A stretch of 64,000 bases of DNA, taken from Actinomadura mexicana. GTDB lineage: Bacteria > Actinomycetota > Actinomycetes > Streptosporangiales > Streptosporangiaceae. A program made the position numbers and the translations under genes. Below, piece by piece: positions 1 to 8,558 of the stretch (the first letter of the stretch is position 1; the number at the start of each line of letters is the position of its first letter). The stretch lies in contig NZ_FZNP01000003.1 in the NCBI RefSeq assembly GCF_900188105.1, positions 583,360-647,359 of the forward strand, written 5' to 3'. Below the pieces are notes generated by a model. The model saw only the letters and a list, made by a program, of their open reading frames with translations. It did not search any database and was not told the DNA's origin.

Positions 1-750
1 CTGCGAAGCCGCGTCGGACGTGCCGGAGAACCGCGCGACCTTCTCGCCCAACTCCGACCAGGTGAAGTCGCCCCACGCCTTCTCCCTCAGCACCGGCAAC
101 TGCCATCGGCGCTTGGCGACCGACCAATGGTCGGCGTGCGCCTCCACCGAGTGGACCGTGAAGCCGGGGATGCACAGCGCGGTGAGGTTCCAGCCGTGGC
201 AGGCGCCGGTGTCGAGCCCGAAGACCCTGCCGTCCCGGATCAACGGCTCCCGCCCGGTGACGTGGTGACCGAACACGACCGGCTTGCCGTCGGTGTAGCG
301 GTCGTGCCAGTGGCCGTCCGGGAACAGCGCCGCCAGCCCCCGTTCCCCGCTGGTGGAGCCGCAGAGGACTTCCTCCCTCTGGTCGGCGAGCGGAACGCCG
401 GGGATCAGCGCGGCATGGACGACCCGCACATGCTCGTCCTCGAAGAAGTACGGAAGCGTCCGCATCCAGTCGACCGCTCCCGCGTACGCGTCCCCCATCT
501 GCAGCCGCGTGATCTCCTGCGCATAGGAGAAGACCCCGCGCACGTGCTTGCGCTCGTGGTTGCCCATGACCACGACCGAGTTCGGACGCTCGCGGAAGAA
601 CCCGACGACCTCACCGGGCGCGGGCCCCCGGTCGACCAGATCGCCCACACTGACCAGGAGGTCGTCCGGCTGAAGCTCGACCTTCTCCAGCAGCTCGACC
701 AGCTCGTCGAAGCAGCCGTGAATGTCACCCACGATGACGGTACGTCCCAC
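1..750 (-). CDS. Metallophosphoesterase (PPP-type), 3' end outside window
   Basis: Calcineurin-like phosphoesterase, 250 codons present; the gene runs off the left edge, so its C-terminus is missing. The GTG at 748-750 (V-G-R-T-V-I-V-G) places the three metal-binding motifs where the family has them: GDIHG at residues 8-12, GDLVDRG at 36-42 and GNHE at 63-66, followed by later histidines in HAAL and FGHH contexts. This set is typical of the PPP/symmetrical Ap4A hydrolase branch, so it probably hydrolyses a phosphoprotein or dinucleoside polyphosphate with a two-metal centre in the cytoplasm. The substrate cannot be told from sequence. It is followed upstream by a VOC gene on the same strand. 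Confidence 0.85.
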   Translation of the reverse strand, partial: MGRTVIVGDIHGCFDELVELLEKVELQPDDLLVSVGDLVDRGPAPGEVVGFFRERPNSVVVMGNHERKHVRGVFSYAQEITRLQMGDAYAGAVDWMRTLPYFFEDEHVRVVHAALIPGVPLADQREEVLCGSTSGERGLAALFPDGHWHDRYTDGKPVVFGHHVTGREPLIRDGRVFGLDTGACHGWNLTALCIPGFTVHSVEAHADHWSVAKRRWQLPVLREKAWGDFTWSELGEKVARFSGTSDAASQ

Positions 751-795
751 TCGCGGCAGCCTAGGCAGGCGCGCATTTCACCTGCAAAGCAATAT

Positions 796-1167
796 CTAGC
801 CCTGCGCCACGAGCTGCTGGACGCTCCAGCCGTTGCCGTCCGGGTCCTGGAAGTAGACGAACCGGCCCCAGGGGAACTCCTGCACCTCGCTGACCTCGAC
901 CCCCCGCCCCGCGAGCTCCGCCCGGGCGGCATCGGCGTCCGACACGACCAGTTGGAGCCCCTGGGCGGAGCCGGGCGCCGTGTCGACGAGCCCCTCGCCG
1001 ATGGCGATCGAGCACGCCGACCCGGACGGCGTCAGCTGCACGAACCGGATCTCCTCGCTCACCCGATGATCATGGTCCAGAACGAACCCGGCCTTCTCGG
1101 TATAGAACGCCAACGCGCGGTCCACGTCCGAAACGGGCACCGCGACCAACTCCAGCTTGAAGTCCAT
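796..1167 (-). CDS. VOC-family (glyoxalase/bleomycin-resistance fold) protein
   Basis: 123 residues, the size of a single paired beta-alpha-beta-beta-beta VOC unit that works as a dimer. It opens with LELVAVPVSDVDRALAFY, the classic first VOC strand and helix, and ends with FVYFQDPDGNGWSVQQL, the usual closing strand with the metal-ligand-type D-P-D-G-N-G-W motif. Such stand-alone proteins include dioxygenase-, lyase- and antibiotic-binding members. Nothing here identifies the ligand. It lies 45 bp upstream of the metallophosphoesterase start on the same strand and could be cotranscribed with it. Confidence 0.85.
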   Translation of the reverse strand: MDFKLELVAVPVSDVDRALAFYTEKAGFVLDHDHRVSEEIRFVQLTPSGSACSIAIGEGLVDTAPGSAQGLQLVVSDADAARAELAGRGVEVSEVQEFPWGRFVYFQDPDGNGWSVQQLVAQG

Positions 1168-1357
1168 GCCGCCTCAGTACCACCGCAGGCCCGTTCCTCA
1201 CCACTGGGCGATCGACCCTTTCAGGCCGGACCCACGCGCCGGCCGTAGAGGTGGGCGGTCTGGTGAGGCTCCGCCAGGCATCGGCGGGGGGTACCGACCC
1301 CTTCGGCTCCTCCGGCAGCGGATCGGCGAGTGGAGGGGGCGGCGTGACCCGGTCCGG

Positions 1358-1999
1358 CTACGGGGTCCAGATCATCGTCTGCTGGTGCATCCGCCGGCCG
1401 CCGTACCTGAAGCCGGGGACGAGAGGAGTCGGGCCGTGCTCGACGAAACCCATGCGCTTAAAGAAGCGCACGGCCCGGGTGTTCTCGACCAGGGTCTGCA
1501 GGTGGCATCCGGGCGAGCCGGTCTCTCTGAGCCGGTCGAGCCAACGGTCCATCAGCGCGTCGGCGGCGCCCGTGCCCCGTGCCTCCGGCGCCAGGTTGAT
1601 GTGCAGGTGCGCCGGCCGCCGGGCGTCGCGGAAGTCGCGCGCGGTGGGCTCCCGCCGGAGCACGACCGACGCCGCGTCAAGTGCCGCGCGCGCGAAGAAG
1701 CGGGCATTCCTGGGTTGGAGGACCAGCCGGTACTTCCGGATGGCCCGACCGACGCGCTCGCTCTCACTGGGGAACTTCGCACTGTCGAGGCATCCCGTCA
1801 GGTAACCGACCAGGGCTCCGTCGTGCACGGCGACGAAGAGCGAGTCCGGTGCCAGGTCCATGTACGGGTTCAGGTAGATGGCCGCCTGGGAGTCCTCGTG
1901 GCCCCACAGGGCGGCGCTCGGGGACGCTTCGCCCGCGCGCCGGAACAGCCCGCGCAGTTCCGCGCGGTCGGTCTCCGCATAGGAGCGCACCTTGATCAT
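1358..1999 (-). CDS. GNAT-family N-acetyltransferase
   Basis: 213 residues from the ATG at 1999, which has GGGG five bases upstream; a GTG two codons earlier (2005) is an alternative. The acetyl-CoA loop is seen in the middle to C-terminal part: LHINLAPEARGTGAADALMDRWLDRL, a Q/R-x-x-G-x-G/A type loop, followed by GCHLQTLVENTRAVRFFKRMGF, the usual NxxAxxFYxxxGF ending of the fold. The N-terminal half has the ordinary GNAT VRSYAETDRAELRGLFRRA opening. The substrate is unknown. It sits 101 bp downstream of the DksA-like gene on the same strand. Confidence 0.85.
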   Translation of the reverse strand: MIKVRSYAETDRAELRGLFRRAGEASPSAALWGHEDSQAAIYLNPYMDLAPDSLFVAVHDGALVGYLTGCLDSAKFPSESERVGRAIRKYRLVLQPRNARFFARAALDAASVVLRREPTARDFRDARRPAHLHINLAPEARGTGAADALMDRWLDRLRETGSPGCHLQTLVENTRAVRFFKRMGFVEHGPTPLVPGFRYGGRRMHQQTMIWTP

Positions 2000-2100
2000 G
2001 ATCACCCCGTTCCGGTGTCTGGCGGCCTGCTTCCGGCCCCGAGCCGTGTCGGCGGCCGATCGGGCGGCCTGCTGGTCGTCTCGGGCTACGCCCGCACGGG

Positions 2101-2439
2101 TCAGGTGCTCGCGCAGGCGATGCAGGTGCGGGCGGCGGGCCGCGCGGCCAGGCGCTCCGCCCCGACCGGGCCGCCGCAGCGTTCGCAGGCGCCGTAGGTG
2201 CCGTCGCGGAGCCGGCCCAGTGCGCCGTCGATGTCGGCCAGATGCGTGCGGGCCCGGCTCAAGGACGCGTCGATCCGGGCGCGTTCGTAAGCGATGGTGG
2301 CGCCCTCCGGGTCGTGCTCGTCGTCCACCCCCGTCTGCGCCGACGCCTCGACGACCCCCTCCCAGTCCCCGGTCAGCGACGCCATGAGCTTCAGCGTGCC
2401 GACGCGATCCGCGATCAACCGTTCCTCCGCCGTGGTCAC
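2101..2439 (-). CDS. TraR/DksA-family zinc-finger protein
   Basis: 112 residues from the GTG at 2439 (V-T-T-A-E-E-R-L), chosen because upstream codons to 2583 give a Cys/Pro-rich stretch unlike the family. The long N-terminal helices hold acidic residues, and the C-terminus has the four-cysteine finger CERCG ... CIAC typical of DksA/TraR proteins, preceded by RLRDGTYGACERCGGPVGAERL. Family members insert into the RNA polymerase secondary channel to modulate initiation, often with ppGpp. Actinobacterial short versions are poorly studied, so the RNAP role is inferred from family. Confidence 0.85.
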   Translation of the reverse strand: MTTAEERLIADRVGTLKLMASLTGDWEGVVEASAQTGVDDEHDPEGATIAYERARIDASLSRARTHLADIDGALGRLRDGTYGACERCGGPVGAERLAARPAARTCIACAST

Positions 2440-2588
2440 TTCACCTACAACGCTCCCCGCGTGGCACCCGATTCCGCAGCGTCGCCCACACCGCAGGCAG
2501 ACGCCGTGACCGGCCGACGGACGCGGCGGAGTCCACCAGCCCGTAGGGGCGTGGGGGCCGACCGCAGGCCGGACCCCCACCATCTTCG

Positions 2589-4223
2589 TCAGTCTTCCGG
2601 GCGTCCGATTTCGAGACGTGGCCAGTCGGCGAGGTCTCTCAGCAGTTGCCGGTCGTGGGTGGCGACGACGACGGTGGCGCCGGTGTCGCGGATCGCGTCG
2701 GTCAGCTCGTCGACCAGCGCCGACGACAGGTGGTTGGTCGGCTCGTCGAGCAGGATCAGGCCGGGTCGCCCGGCCAGCGCGAGGGCCAGGTCGAGGCGCC
2801 GCCGCTGGCCCTGCGACATCCGCGCGGTCGGCGTGCGCATCGCAGCGGAGTCCAGGAGTCCGAGCGCTCCGAGCGGGACGATGTCGGCGTCGCGCAGCGC
2901 CGCGCGGGCCACCAGCCGCCCCGCGTGCCGGGTGTACACCTCGCGGGCGGTGAGTTCGGGGTCGTGCTCGGTGGTCTCCTGCGTGATCAGGGCGACCCGG
3001 GCGCCGTTCGCCCTCCAGAGGCGTCCGCTCGTGGGGTGCAGAGAACCGGCCAGCACCGCGAGCAGCGTGGATTTTCCGGCCCCGTTGGGTCCGGTGACGA
3101 GCAGCCGGTCGCCGCCGTCAAGGGTGAGGTCGATCGGGCCGGCCAGTCGCCCGTCGACGGTGACGCCATGGGCCCGCAGCTGCGGTGTCCGCGATCGGAT
3201 GCGCAGGTCGGGCCATCGCAGGGTCGGCGGCGGCTCCGGCACATCGATGCGGTGCGCCTGGAGTTGGTCCTGCCGCCGGTTCAGGGCCTGCACGACGCCC
3301 GGCGCGCGGGACTGGCGCTGGTGCTTGCCGGTGCCCTTGTCCGGACGCCAGCCGGTGGACAGCCGGTCGCGGGCCTTGGACACCGCGTCCTGCAGCCGCC
3401 GGTGCTCGGCCTGCTGCTGCTCGTAGTCCTGTTCCCAGTGTTCCCGCTCGCTGCGCCGTGCGTCCTGCCAGGCGTCATATCCGCCCGCGTACAGCCGCGG
3501 CCTGCCGTCGCGGCTGGGGTCGAGGTCGAGGAACCGGTCGGCGACGTCGCGCAGCAGCGCGCGGTCGTGGCTGACGACGGCGAGGCCGCCGTCGTGCTCG
3601 CGGAGCCGGCGGGTCAGGAAGTCCAGCCCGCCCGCGTCGAGGTGGTTGGTCGGCTCGTCCAGCAGCAGGACGTCGTGCCGGGCGGCGAGCAGGCACGCGA
3701 GCCGCACCCGGTACCGCTGTCCGACCGACAGCGTCGCCAACCGGCGGTCGCGGTCCGTGCACGCGCCGAGGGCGTCGAGGGCGACGTCGAGACGGCGTTC
3801 GGCGTCCCATGCGTCGAGCCGGGTGGCGGCCTCCAGCGCCGCGGCGTAGCGGTCGTCGGCGGCCGGATCACCGGCGGTCAGGGCCGCGGTCGCCTCGTGC
3901 AGCGCGGCGAGGGCCGCAAGCGGGGCGGCCAGCGCCGCGGACGTCAGGGTGCCGACGGTCTCACCGTCGCGCGCCGCCAGCTCCTGGCGAACCAGGCCGA
4001 TCGTGCCGGCGCGTTGCACGGTGCCCTCATCGGGCGTGATCAGACCGGCGAGGACGTGCAGCAGCGTCGTCTTACCGCGGCCGTTCTCGCCGACGACGGC
4101 GATACGGGACCGGGCCGAGACGGTCACCGACACGTCGTGCAGGACCCGCCGCGACCCGCGGGTGACCGCGACGTCCTGGGCGCGGATGTGCGCGCTGCCG
4201 CCCGCCGGGACGGCCAGGGACAT
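2589..4223 (-). CDS. ABC-F family ATP-binding protein (ribosome-associated type)
   Basis: 544 residues with two fused nucleotide-binding domains and no membrane segment, the ABC-F layout. First domain: Walker [10 protein letters not shown] near residue 45, signature [12 protein letters not shown], Walker [12 protein letters not shown]. Second domain: Walker [10 protein letters not shown] near residue 360, signature [12 protein letters not shown], Walker [13 protein letters not shown] charged linker ([25 protein letters not shown]) joins them. ABC-F proteins bind the ribosomal E site and either act as translation factors or dislodge antibiotics. The ATG at 4223 is preferred over an in-frame TTG at 4271 whose extra 16 residues do not look like an ABC domain. 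The 294 bp upstream may be a regulatory leader. Confidence 0.88.
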   Translation of the reverse strand: MSLAVPAGGSAHIRAQDVAVTRGSRRVLHDVSVTVSARSRIAVVGENGRGKTTLLHVLAGLITPDEGTVQRAGTIGLVRQELAARDGETVGTLTSAALAAPLAALAALHEATAALTAGDPAADDRYAAALEAATRLDAWDAERRLDVALDALGACTDRDRRLATLSVGQRYRVRLACLLAARHDVLLLDEPTNHLDAGGLDFLTRRLREHDGGLAVVSHDRALLRDVADRFLDLDPSRDGRPRLYAGGYDAWQDARRSEREHWEQDYEQQQAEHRRLQDAVSKARDRLSTGWRPDKGTGKHQRQSRAPGVVQALNRRQDQLQAHRIDVPEPPPTLRWPDLRIRSRTPQLRAHGVTVDGRLAGPIDLTLDGGDRLLVTGPNGAGKSTLLAVLAGSLHPTSGRLWRANGARVALITQETTEHDPELTAREVYTRHAGRLVARAALRDADIVPLGALGLLDSAAMRTPTARMSQGQRRRLDLALALAGRPGLILLDEPTNHLSSALVDELTDAIRDTGATVVVATHDRQLLRDLADWPRLEIGRPED

Positions 4224-4397
4224 GCTCTCGGGAAAAGGGGTGAGGCTCAAAAGGTGCTCCGCAGCTCGCAATGGAGCCGGGCAGAATCACAAGACCGCCC
4301 GGCAGGACCGGGACGGCGAACGCGGATTCAGAGAAGGGAGAAGGCGCCGCCGTCAGCGGGCGCTGCGAACCTTCTGCGACCAGATACCTCGTGCCAT
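4224..4397 (-). promoter_or_regulatory. Possible attenuation leader of the ABC-F gene
   Basis: Read on the minus strand, a short frame starts at the ATG at 4397 and stops at 4353 (M-A-R-G-I-W-S-Q-K-V-R-S-A-R). It is followed by an inverted repeat (GACGGCG ... CGCCGTC) and then a compact GC hairpin at about 4295-4315 (CCCGG-TCCTG-CCGGG core) before the ABC-F start at 4223. A leader peptide plus alternative hairpins is the arrangement used for antibiotic-inducible ABC-F genes. The pattern is seen in the sequence; the regulatory role is inference. There is no long T-run. Confidence 0.35.
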
Positions 4398-4517
4398 GCC
4401 GCCCAAGCTACCCGCCCACGCCCCGCGGCTTCCACCGAATAAGCACCGCTGCGAGGGAATCGGCGCCGTGCAGCCACACAATGCGGGACGTAGACGGGCC
4501 CGGTCGGTCTCTCGTCG

Positions 4518-6320
4518 TCACCTTCTGCAGCCGCACTCCTGCCGAGGGAAGGCGGCGACAGCAGCGGTCAGATCCAGCGCCGGACGCGGCAACTGCTGCT
4601 CGATCAGGGCGCCCGCGAACTCGGGGGCGGACCGGTGGGGCGTCATGTCCACGCCGTCGAACAGGTCCGCCAGCAAGCTGAGCAGCGCGCCGACCCGGCC
4701 CGGGATCGGTGAGTCGCTTCCGGAGAAGGCGACTGCGAGAGAAGAGCCGATGTTGGCGGCCTTCCATGAGCCGTCTCGTTCTTCGGTGATGCCGAGCCAA
4801 TGCTCGATCGTGCCCGTGAGGCGGAGCGCGCCGGCGAACGCCGAACCCGTCTCGCGCGTGCATTCGGCCAGCGCGGCGAGAGCCGCATCGTCCTGGCAGC
4901 GCCTCTGCCTGAGCTTGTTGGCGTCATCGGTCGGCATGGCGGCGTCCTCGTCCCACAGCACGACATGGGGGATGCCGAACAGCGAGAGCGTGCTCGACGC
5001 CCGGTGCAGTTCGAACTTCCCGAACGCGTCCAGTACGCCGACGTTGGGGCCGAGCCCCGTGAGACGGCCTTGTCTGGCGAGCCAGTCGAAGAACAGCACG
5101 TCGCTGGGCCCCTCGACCACGATCACCCGGTCGGCGAAGAAGGCGGCCGCGCGCCGGGCGTCCAGGTCGTACAGGACGCGCTGCCGTTCTTCCTCCGGCG
5201 AGGTGAGCCGGGGCCGCCTGAAACAGGAGCGCGAACCCAGTGCGTAGGCCGAGCGCGTGTGGATCCGTGCAAGGGCGGCCTCCACCTTCACGGGCGTGGG
5301 GGAGACGGCATCGATCTGATGCACCGGGCGCTGCACCCGGACGATCCCTTCCGGCGAGGCCTCCGCCGCCGCCAGCATCGTCGGGTCGTGCGTCGAGATC
5401 GTCACCGCGGCGTCGCCGGACCCGACCAGTTCGCGCAGGTCGTGCGCGAGCCGGGTCACCTGCGCCGGATGCAGGAAGGATTCAGGCTCCTCGAAGAGGA
5501 TCCACCGGAACGCGTTCTTCTCGCCGGTCGAGCGGATCTTCGCGGCCGCCTGGATCAGCGCGGCGATCAGGGCCCGCTGCACCCCGGACCCCTGGGTCTC
5601 CAGCGGGCGCGTGGTCCCGCCCTGCTGAACGTGCAGTTCGATGAGGTGCCGCAGGATCAGCTCGTTGGTCAGCTCGCCGACGTCCACCTTGACCGACAAC
5701 CCCCAAGGGGACAGGGCGTCGTCGAGGTCGCTCTCCAGCGTGGTGATGGGGCCCTGCGCCAGCGCGTCCCCCAGCGCGCTCAGTCCCCTTCGGGCACTCA
5801 GCAGTGCACCGTCGAAGAACCGGTCGGAGAACGCCAGGAGCAGGATGTCCCGTAAGGGCGAGGAGGGACCTGACGTAGAGGTCTGCTCGCTCATCTGCGC
5901 CAGGGTCGGCACGTAGACGCACTGGCCGAGCTTGTCCGCCGAGCTCCAGCCGGTCGGTTCGGGGTCACCCCCGCCTGGCGGCATCAGGTAGAACATCCCC
6001 GCCTTGCCACCCGCGCCGTCGGTGAGATAGCGGCGGATTTGCAGGACCTGCGCCTCCTCGGGCTCCTGGAAGATCTCCTTGGCCTCGTCCGCGCCGACCT
6101 CGAAGTCGATCTCGACCCAGGATTCGCCGTCGATCCCGTCGTCCCATGGACGATCACGGTCGCCGTCCCATTCCAGGGCGCCGTAGAAGAGCCGGACGGC
6201 GTCCAGGAGCGTGGTCTTCCCCGCGTTGTTCGGGCCGATGAGGGCGGTGAAGGCCCGGAGATGGATTTCCACGTCCACGGCACCACGAACGTTGTGCACG
6301 GCGACGCGTTGGGGGCGCAT
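4518..6320 (-). CDS. OLD-family ATP-dependent endonuclease (ATPase + TOPRIM), class 2/GajA-like
   Basis: 600 residues, close to the size of GajA-type proteins. The N-terminus is an SMC/ABC-type ATPase: Walker A GPNNAGKTT at residues 29-37, later EEPESFLHPAQ (signature/Walker B region with the glutamates) and STHDPTM (H-loop). The C-terminal third is a TOPRIM nuclease: VIVVEGPSDVLFFDWL with its glutamate near residue 402, then LWDEDAA near 456. OLD proteins cleave or nick DNA; class 2 members sit next to UvrD/PcrA/Rep-like helicases, as here, 27 bp downstream of one on the same strand. An AGGAG lies seven bases before the ATG. Defence against phage is inferred from this pairing and the neighbouring restriction system. 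Confidence 0.85.
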   Translation of the reverse strand: MRPQRVAVHNVRGAVDVEIHLRAFTALIGPNNAGKTTLLDAVRLFYGALEWDGDRDRPWDDGIDGESWVEIDFEVGADEAKEIFQEPEEAQVLQIRRYLTDGAGGKAGMFYLMPPGGGDPEPTGWSSADKLGQCVYVPTLAQMSEQTSTSGPSSPLRDILLLAFSDRFFDGALLSARRGLSALGDALAQGPITTLESDLDDALSPWGLSVKVDVGELTNELILRHLIELHVQQGGTTRPLETQGSGVQRALIAALIQAAAKIRSTGEKNAFRWILFEEPESFLHPAQVTRLAHDLRELVGSGDAAVTISTHDPTMLAAAEASPEGIVRVQRPVHQIDAVSPTPVKVEAALARIHTRSAYALGSRSCFRRPRLTSPEEERQRVLYDLDARRAAAFFADRVIVVEGPSDVLFFDWLARQGRLTGLGPNVGVLDAFGKFELHRASSTLSLFGIPHVVLWDEDAAMPTDDANKLRQRRCQDDAALAALAECTRETGSAFAGALRLTGTIEHWLGITEERDGSWKAANIGSSLAVAFSGSDSPIPGRVGALLSLLADLFDGVDMTPHRSAPEFAGALIEQQLPRPALDLTAAVAAFPRQECGCRR

Positions 6321-6347
6321 GGAAGGGGCTCCTCCAGATCGGCGTGG

Positions 6348-8444
6348 TCAGCGCGGCAGGAACGGGCTCGGGGGCCCGGAGTGGGACACGTACAGGCGGT
6401 CGCGGGCGCGGGTGCAGGCGACGTAGAGGACGCACCGCTCCCGCTGAAGGCTCTCCCGGTGGGACGCTTTGTCGACCTCCGGCGGCACGAGCGCCTTGGG
6501 GTGCGGGACGAGCCCTTCCTCGACGCCGACGACTGCGACACACTGGAATTCGAGTCCTTTCAGGCTGTGCATCGACCCGACCCGCACGTGCCGGCCATGG
6601 CCGGTGGGATTTTCCGTCTGGATGCCCAACGCCTCGAACCGGGACCGGACGTCGTTCGCCCTGGCATTGACACGGGCCGCCACCGCGATCGCGCCCGGCT
6701 CCACGCCGTCCGCCAGCCACGACCGGACCTGGGTGACGACGGCCTCGCACTCCTCGTTCCAGCTCTTGAACCTCCGCACGATCGGCCGGCGTCCGTGCAT
6801 CGGGGACTCGTAGCCGTCCAGGCTGTCCGGCCAGCCGTCCAGCTCGTCGGCGGGGGCCAGGCCGAGCACCCGCACCGCCCAGTCCAGGATCTCCTGGGTG
6901 GTGCGGTAGCTGACCGTGAGCCGCTGCGTCCGCCCGACGATGTTGACGCCGGTGTCCCGCATCGACACGCGGTGCTGCTTGATCCGCTGGTGCGGGTCGC
7001 CGACGAGGAACAAATCGTCCGGGCCGGTCGGGACCGCCGCGCGCAGCAGCCGCCACTGCGCCGGATGGAGGTCTTGCGCCTCGTCCACAATGATGTGGCG
7101 GTAGGGCGTTTCTCCGGTCTCCCGCAGGATTCTGGCGGCCTCGTCGGCGGTCTGGAGGTACGAGCGCTGGTCCTCGGCACGAAGCCGTTCGATCAGCGTC
7201 TTGATCGCCGCCCACACCGCCGGCCGTTTGGACGTGGGGAGTGACACGCCTCTCCCCGTGCGCTTCGCGTTCTCGTAGTCGGGGTAGTCGGTGATGTCCT
7301 GGGCGAGCAGGACCCCCTCCCACTCGTCCACGAGGAACTCGCCGGAATAGTCAGGATGCAACCGCAGGCCGTCCGCGAAGTCGCGGAGAGGCCGGTCGTC
7401 CATCGTCTCGCCGGAGCGGCCGAGGCGCTCGCGCAGGATTCGCGCCGCGAGCTGATCGGTGGTGAGGATCTCGATGCGCCCGCGTTCGCCCGGATCCTCG
7501 ATGAGCTGGTCGAGCTGGCGGCCCAGCTCGGACGCCAGGGGGCGGCCGTATGTGGTCATCAGGATCGGGAGGCCGTCGCCGTACCGCCGGGCGAGATGCG
7601 CCGCCCGGTGCAGCGCCGTGACGGTCTTCCCGGTCCCCGCACCCCCGGTGATCATGACCGAGCCGGGGTAGGTGTCGCGGTAGGCGATGCGGCGCTGCGC
7701 CGGGTGCAGGAAGATGCGCCACAGCGCGAACGGCGGCCGCAGGATCTTGGCCAGCTCCTCCGGGCCGTCGACCAGCGTGACCTGGGCGGGGGTCCGCTCG
7801 ATCGCGGCGGGCAGGTCCTCCGGCTCGACCGATTCCGGACGCTCGGCGTCGACGAGGTTCTTGGCGATCTCCTCCCAGGCCTCTTCGGGGCTCATCCCGG
7901 ACGCGAGGGCCACGAGCGCGTCGTACTGGAGTTCCGGAAGGAGGTGCTGGAGCGCGTCCAGGTGCGCCTCGCGTACGAGTAACCGGACGATCGGCAGCAC
8001 CTGGTCGTCGATGCCGAGCCAGCGGAGCTGGGAGTCCTTCACATGGTCGAACAGCCGGGGGCTCCGTATGGCTCCGGCCGCCATCTCCAGTGTCTCCGAC
8101 ATGGTCCGGAGCTGCTTCTCGTCGCGAACCTCCAGCACGCCGAGCACCTGGTTGACGGTGAACCGGCGGCTCGTCGCATAGGCGATCGCGTCGTCGTGGG
8201 GGAGCACCCGCAGCAGGCAGTAGATGTCGCCGGACTCGGGCGCGAGGACGACACCGCGCCAGAACCGGTCGATCCGGATCGTCCGGATGCGGGGGTCGGC
8301 GCCGCCGTGCAGCTTCTCCAGGTGCAGGCCGGCGTGCGTGTGGTGGGCGAACTTGTCGATCGCCTCCTGGACGGCCCGCCTGACGGGCTTCTCCAGGTTC
8401 GCGAACTCGGCGAGGAACTCCTTCGCGATAGCCAACTGCGGCAC
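6348..8444 (-). CDS. UvrD/Rep-like superfamily 1 helicase with N-terminal RelE-like domain
   Basis: 698 residues from a GTG at 8444 with GGAGGAG upstream. Helicase motifs: Walker A GGAGTGKT near residue 268, IIVDEAQD near 452 (motif II), LFLVGDPHQRI (III), VSYRTT (IV), SMHSLKGLEFQCVAV (V) and VLYVACTRARDRLYV (VI), so the ATPase core looks intact. The first ~115 residues are not helicase: the AIAKEFLAEFANL opening, HLEKLHG, IRTIRIDRFWRGVVL and YCLLRVLPHDDAIAYA resemble the RelE/ParE toxin fold. It is longer than GajB (about 500 residues) and precedes the OLD gene, the reverse of the classical Gabija order. It is divergent from hsdM across 114 bp. Role inferred: DNA or end sensing for the OLD nuclease. 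Confidence 0.85.
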   Translation of the reverse strand: MPQLAIAKEFLAEFANLEKPVRRAVQEAIDKFAHHTHAGLHLEKLHGGADPRIRTIRIDRFWRGVVLAPESGDIYCLLRVLPHDDAIAYATSRRFTVNQVLGVLEVRDEKQLRTMSETLEMAAGAIRSPRLFDHVKDSQLRWLGIDDQVLPIVRLLVREAHLDALQHLLPELQYDALVALASGMSPEEAWEEIAKNLVDAERPESVEPEDLPAAIERTPAQVTLVDGPEELAKILRPPFALWRIFLHPAQRRIAYRDTYPGSVMITGGAGTGKTVTALHRAAHLARRYGDGLPILMTTYGRPLASELGRQLDQLIEDPGERGRIEILTTDQLAARILRERLGRSGETMDDRPLRDFADGLRLHPDYSGEFLVDEWEGVLLAQDITDYPDYENAKRTGRGVSLPTSKRPAVWAAIKTLIERLRAEDQRSYLQTADEAARILRETGETPYRHIIVDEAQDLHPAQWRLLRAAVPTGPDDLFLVGDPHQRIKQHRVSMRDTGVNIVGRTQRLTVSYRTTQEILDWAVRVLGLAPADELDGWPDSLDGYESPMHGRRPIVRRFKSWNEECEAVVTQVRSWLADGVEPGAIAVAARVNARANDVRSRFEALGIQTENPTGHGRHVRVGSMHSLKGLEFQCVAVVGVEEGLVPHPKALVPPEVDKASHRESLQRERCVLYVACTRARDRLYVSHSGPPSPFLPR

Positions 8445-8558
8445 GGACGCTCCTCCGACGGACCATGCGGGATCTTCATGCTAGGCCCCACCGGGCGTCC
8501 GCGCAGGGCTGTATGTTTGTCGCTCTCGAAGCCGCACGATGAGTTGGGGGCCCCGTCC

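Noticed and set aside
127..1248. Long plus-strand frame opposite the phosphoesterase and VOC genes
   Set aside because: It is antisense to two clear gene families and has no recognisable domain; GC-rich codon bias keeps the opposite strand open.
4518..8444. Calling the pair a standard Gabija system
   Set aside because: Gene order is reversed and the helicase is much longer with an extra domain, so only a Gabija-like or class 2 OLD label is supported.
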